Positions 4,920-5,865 of a DNA stretch of 5,865 bases are shown here, piece by piece. The DNA is taken from NCBI GenBank assembly GCA_016763095.1, contig JAESUK010000008.1, positions 1-5,865 of the forward strand. The letters are read 5' to 3'. Every line of letters begins with the position of its first letter. Within the stretch, counting starts at the first letter, position 1. The notes below the pieces were generated by a model. The model was not told the DNA's origin. It saw only the letters and a program-made list of their open reading frames with translations, and searched no databases. The stretch comes from Alphaproteobacteria bacterium (GTDB lineage: Bacteria > Pseudomonadota > Alphaproteobacteria > Micavibrionales > Micavibrionaceae). A program made the translations under genes and the position numbers.

Positions 4920-5865
4920 CTAGTATTGACCAGTTAAACGAATCATAAACAGATTTCGTTCAAAATCATTACCCGTAAATGTACTGTTCTGTGTGCTGTG
5001 AATATACTCACCCTTCACATTGTAATATGGACTTGGACGGTACAACACCCCTAACCCCATTCTATATAAATCATCTTCACGCGTCGTACCGTCGAACTCT
5101 CTGTTTATATACGTAGCATAAGCACTTAAGATAATTTGACGGCGAAGCTCATGATCCAAAGACAATGTCCCTTGGGTCTGCACAATGCCTTGCACAATTT
5201 CATTGTCCTGAATAATACTGCGCGTTAAATCCAAACCGAGCGTTGAAAGTTTTGTGATATTCCAATCCAGATTTGCATCAATTGCAATATTTTCAACATC
5301 AGAAATAGTATCATCTTTAAAGTTAATACTAGAGTAACCAATTCCGATATCACTCGAGAGCAAACCCTTGTACTTTGTAATAACACCAGCAAGAATACTT
5401 ATGTTACGGCTATCCCTGAACCGGCTTGTAAAAACTGCCGCTCCGTCATCATAAATACCTTTATCATAACGTGTTTCACCAAACACACTGCGCAAAAATG
5501 CCACATGATTGGCGGGAAACTCATACCCCGTTTCTATTTCTACTTCAGTTGTACTGAAATTTGCATCACTTCGAACAACCGCAAAATTTGGGTCCGCTAA
5601 AGAAACCCCGTCTTCAAAATATTTACGTGTATGACGTCCCAATACTTTTAAGCCAAGGCGATTTGGTTTGTATGAAACCCCACCTTCCACTTCCGCCGTT
5701 GAAATTTCTAAAGGATCTCTGGTAAATACACGCGATAAGTTATTGGCGCGATCTTGGTGATATTTTGAATACGACACCTTCCATGGAAGCTGCATATCAT
5801 GCTTAATTTCAAAATACCCGCCAGCGCTTCCTTCAAAATTTTCTACATCTTCATGATGATTGTCA
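4920..5865 (-). CDS. Outer-membrane beta-barrel protein of an exopolysaccharide locus (5' end outside window)
   Basis: The frame stays open to the right edge, so 314 C-terminal residues are visible and the true start and signal peptide are missing. The methionine at 5795 is internal: the 23 residues before it (such as GGYFEIKHD) continue the same strand pattern. The sequence is a series of amphipathic strands with alternating polar and apolar residues and abundant aromatics. Examples are WKVSYSKYHQDR, LGLDLTRSIIQDN, IILSAYATYINREFDG, MGLGVLYRPSPYYNVKGEYIHS and the terminal FMIRLTGQY, which ends in an aromatic residue as barrels often do. It resembles the putative beta-barrel porin-2 type proteins (BBP2_2) common in capsule and exopolysaccharide clusters of proteobacteria. 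A role in the outer membrane beside polymer export fits the next two genes, but the exact function is unknown. It lies 177 bp upstream of the export gene's chosen start, on the same strand. Confidence 0.75.
   Translation of the reverse strand, partial: DNHHEDVENFEGSAGGYFEIKHDMQLPWKVSYSKYHQDRANNLSRVFTRDPLEISTAEVEGGVSYKPNRLGLKVLGRHTRKYFEDGVSLADPNFAVVRSDANFSTTEVEIETGYEFPANHVAFLRSVFGETRYDKGIYDDGAAVFTSRFRDSRNISILAGVITKYKGLLSSDIGIGYSSINFKDDTISDVENIAIDANLDWNITKLSTLGLDLTRSIIQDNEIVQGIVQTQGTLSLDHELRRQIILSAYATYINREFDGTTREDDLYRMGLGVLYRPSPYYNVKGEYIHSTQNSTFTGNDFERNLFMIRLTGQY

Overview
The window looks like part of the chromosome of an AT-rich alphaproteobacterium. The best evidence is RecR: its late Toprim region (ATVDGQTTAHYI) and C-terminus (GIPTGGELDFLDD) read like alphaproteobacterial RecR. 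The genus cannot be named from this sequence. I see no rRNA, tRNA, CRISPR array, insertion sequence or transposase.

Layout. Positions 13-1330 (+ strand) hold two closely spaced genes: a stand-alone flavin/NAD(P)H oxidoreductase of the ferredoxin-reductase superfamily, then recR. Positions 1362-1700 (- strand) hold a small orphan gene, convergent with recR, that resembles small phage virion-associated proteins. Positions 1701-1836 are a dense intergenic control region with an intrinsic terminator, a good sigma70-like promoter and two perfect 14-bp palindromes. From 1837 to the right edge, the - strand carries an exopolysaccharide or capsule export cluster. In transcription order it holds an outer-membrane beta-barrel protein (5' end outside the window), a Wza-family export protein, and a Wzc-like chain-length determinant/tyrosine autokinase (BY-kinase).

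How the genes work together. The Wza-like protein would form the periplasmic/outer-membrane export channel. The Wzc-like protein would sit in the inner membrane and control polymer length and export through cycles of tyrosine autophosphorylation. The beta-barrel protein is of a type often found in such loci. The oxidoreductase and recR have no evident link to this pathway.

The most striking observation is that the BY-kinase gene carries an in-frame TAA at 2209-2211. It falls between the Walker A/A' motifs and the Walker B motif plus tyrosine tail. The frame is otherwise intact and conserved to the natural end at 1837. This is a recent nonsense mutation, a sequencing error, or (less likely) readthrough. 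I found no convincing new multi-gene system. The other points of interest are the promoter/palindrome/terminator arrangement at 1721-1829, a serine at the usual first Toprim glutamate of RecR, and a G7 tract inside the putative promoter of the export genes.
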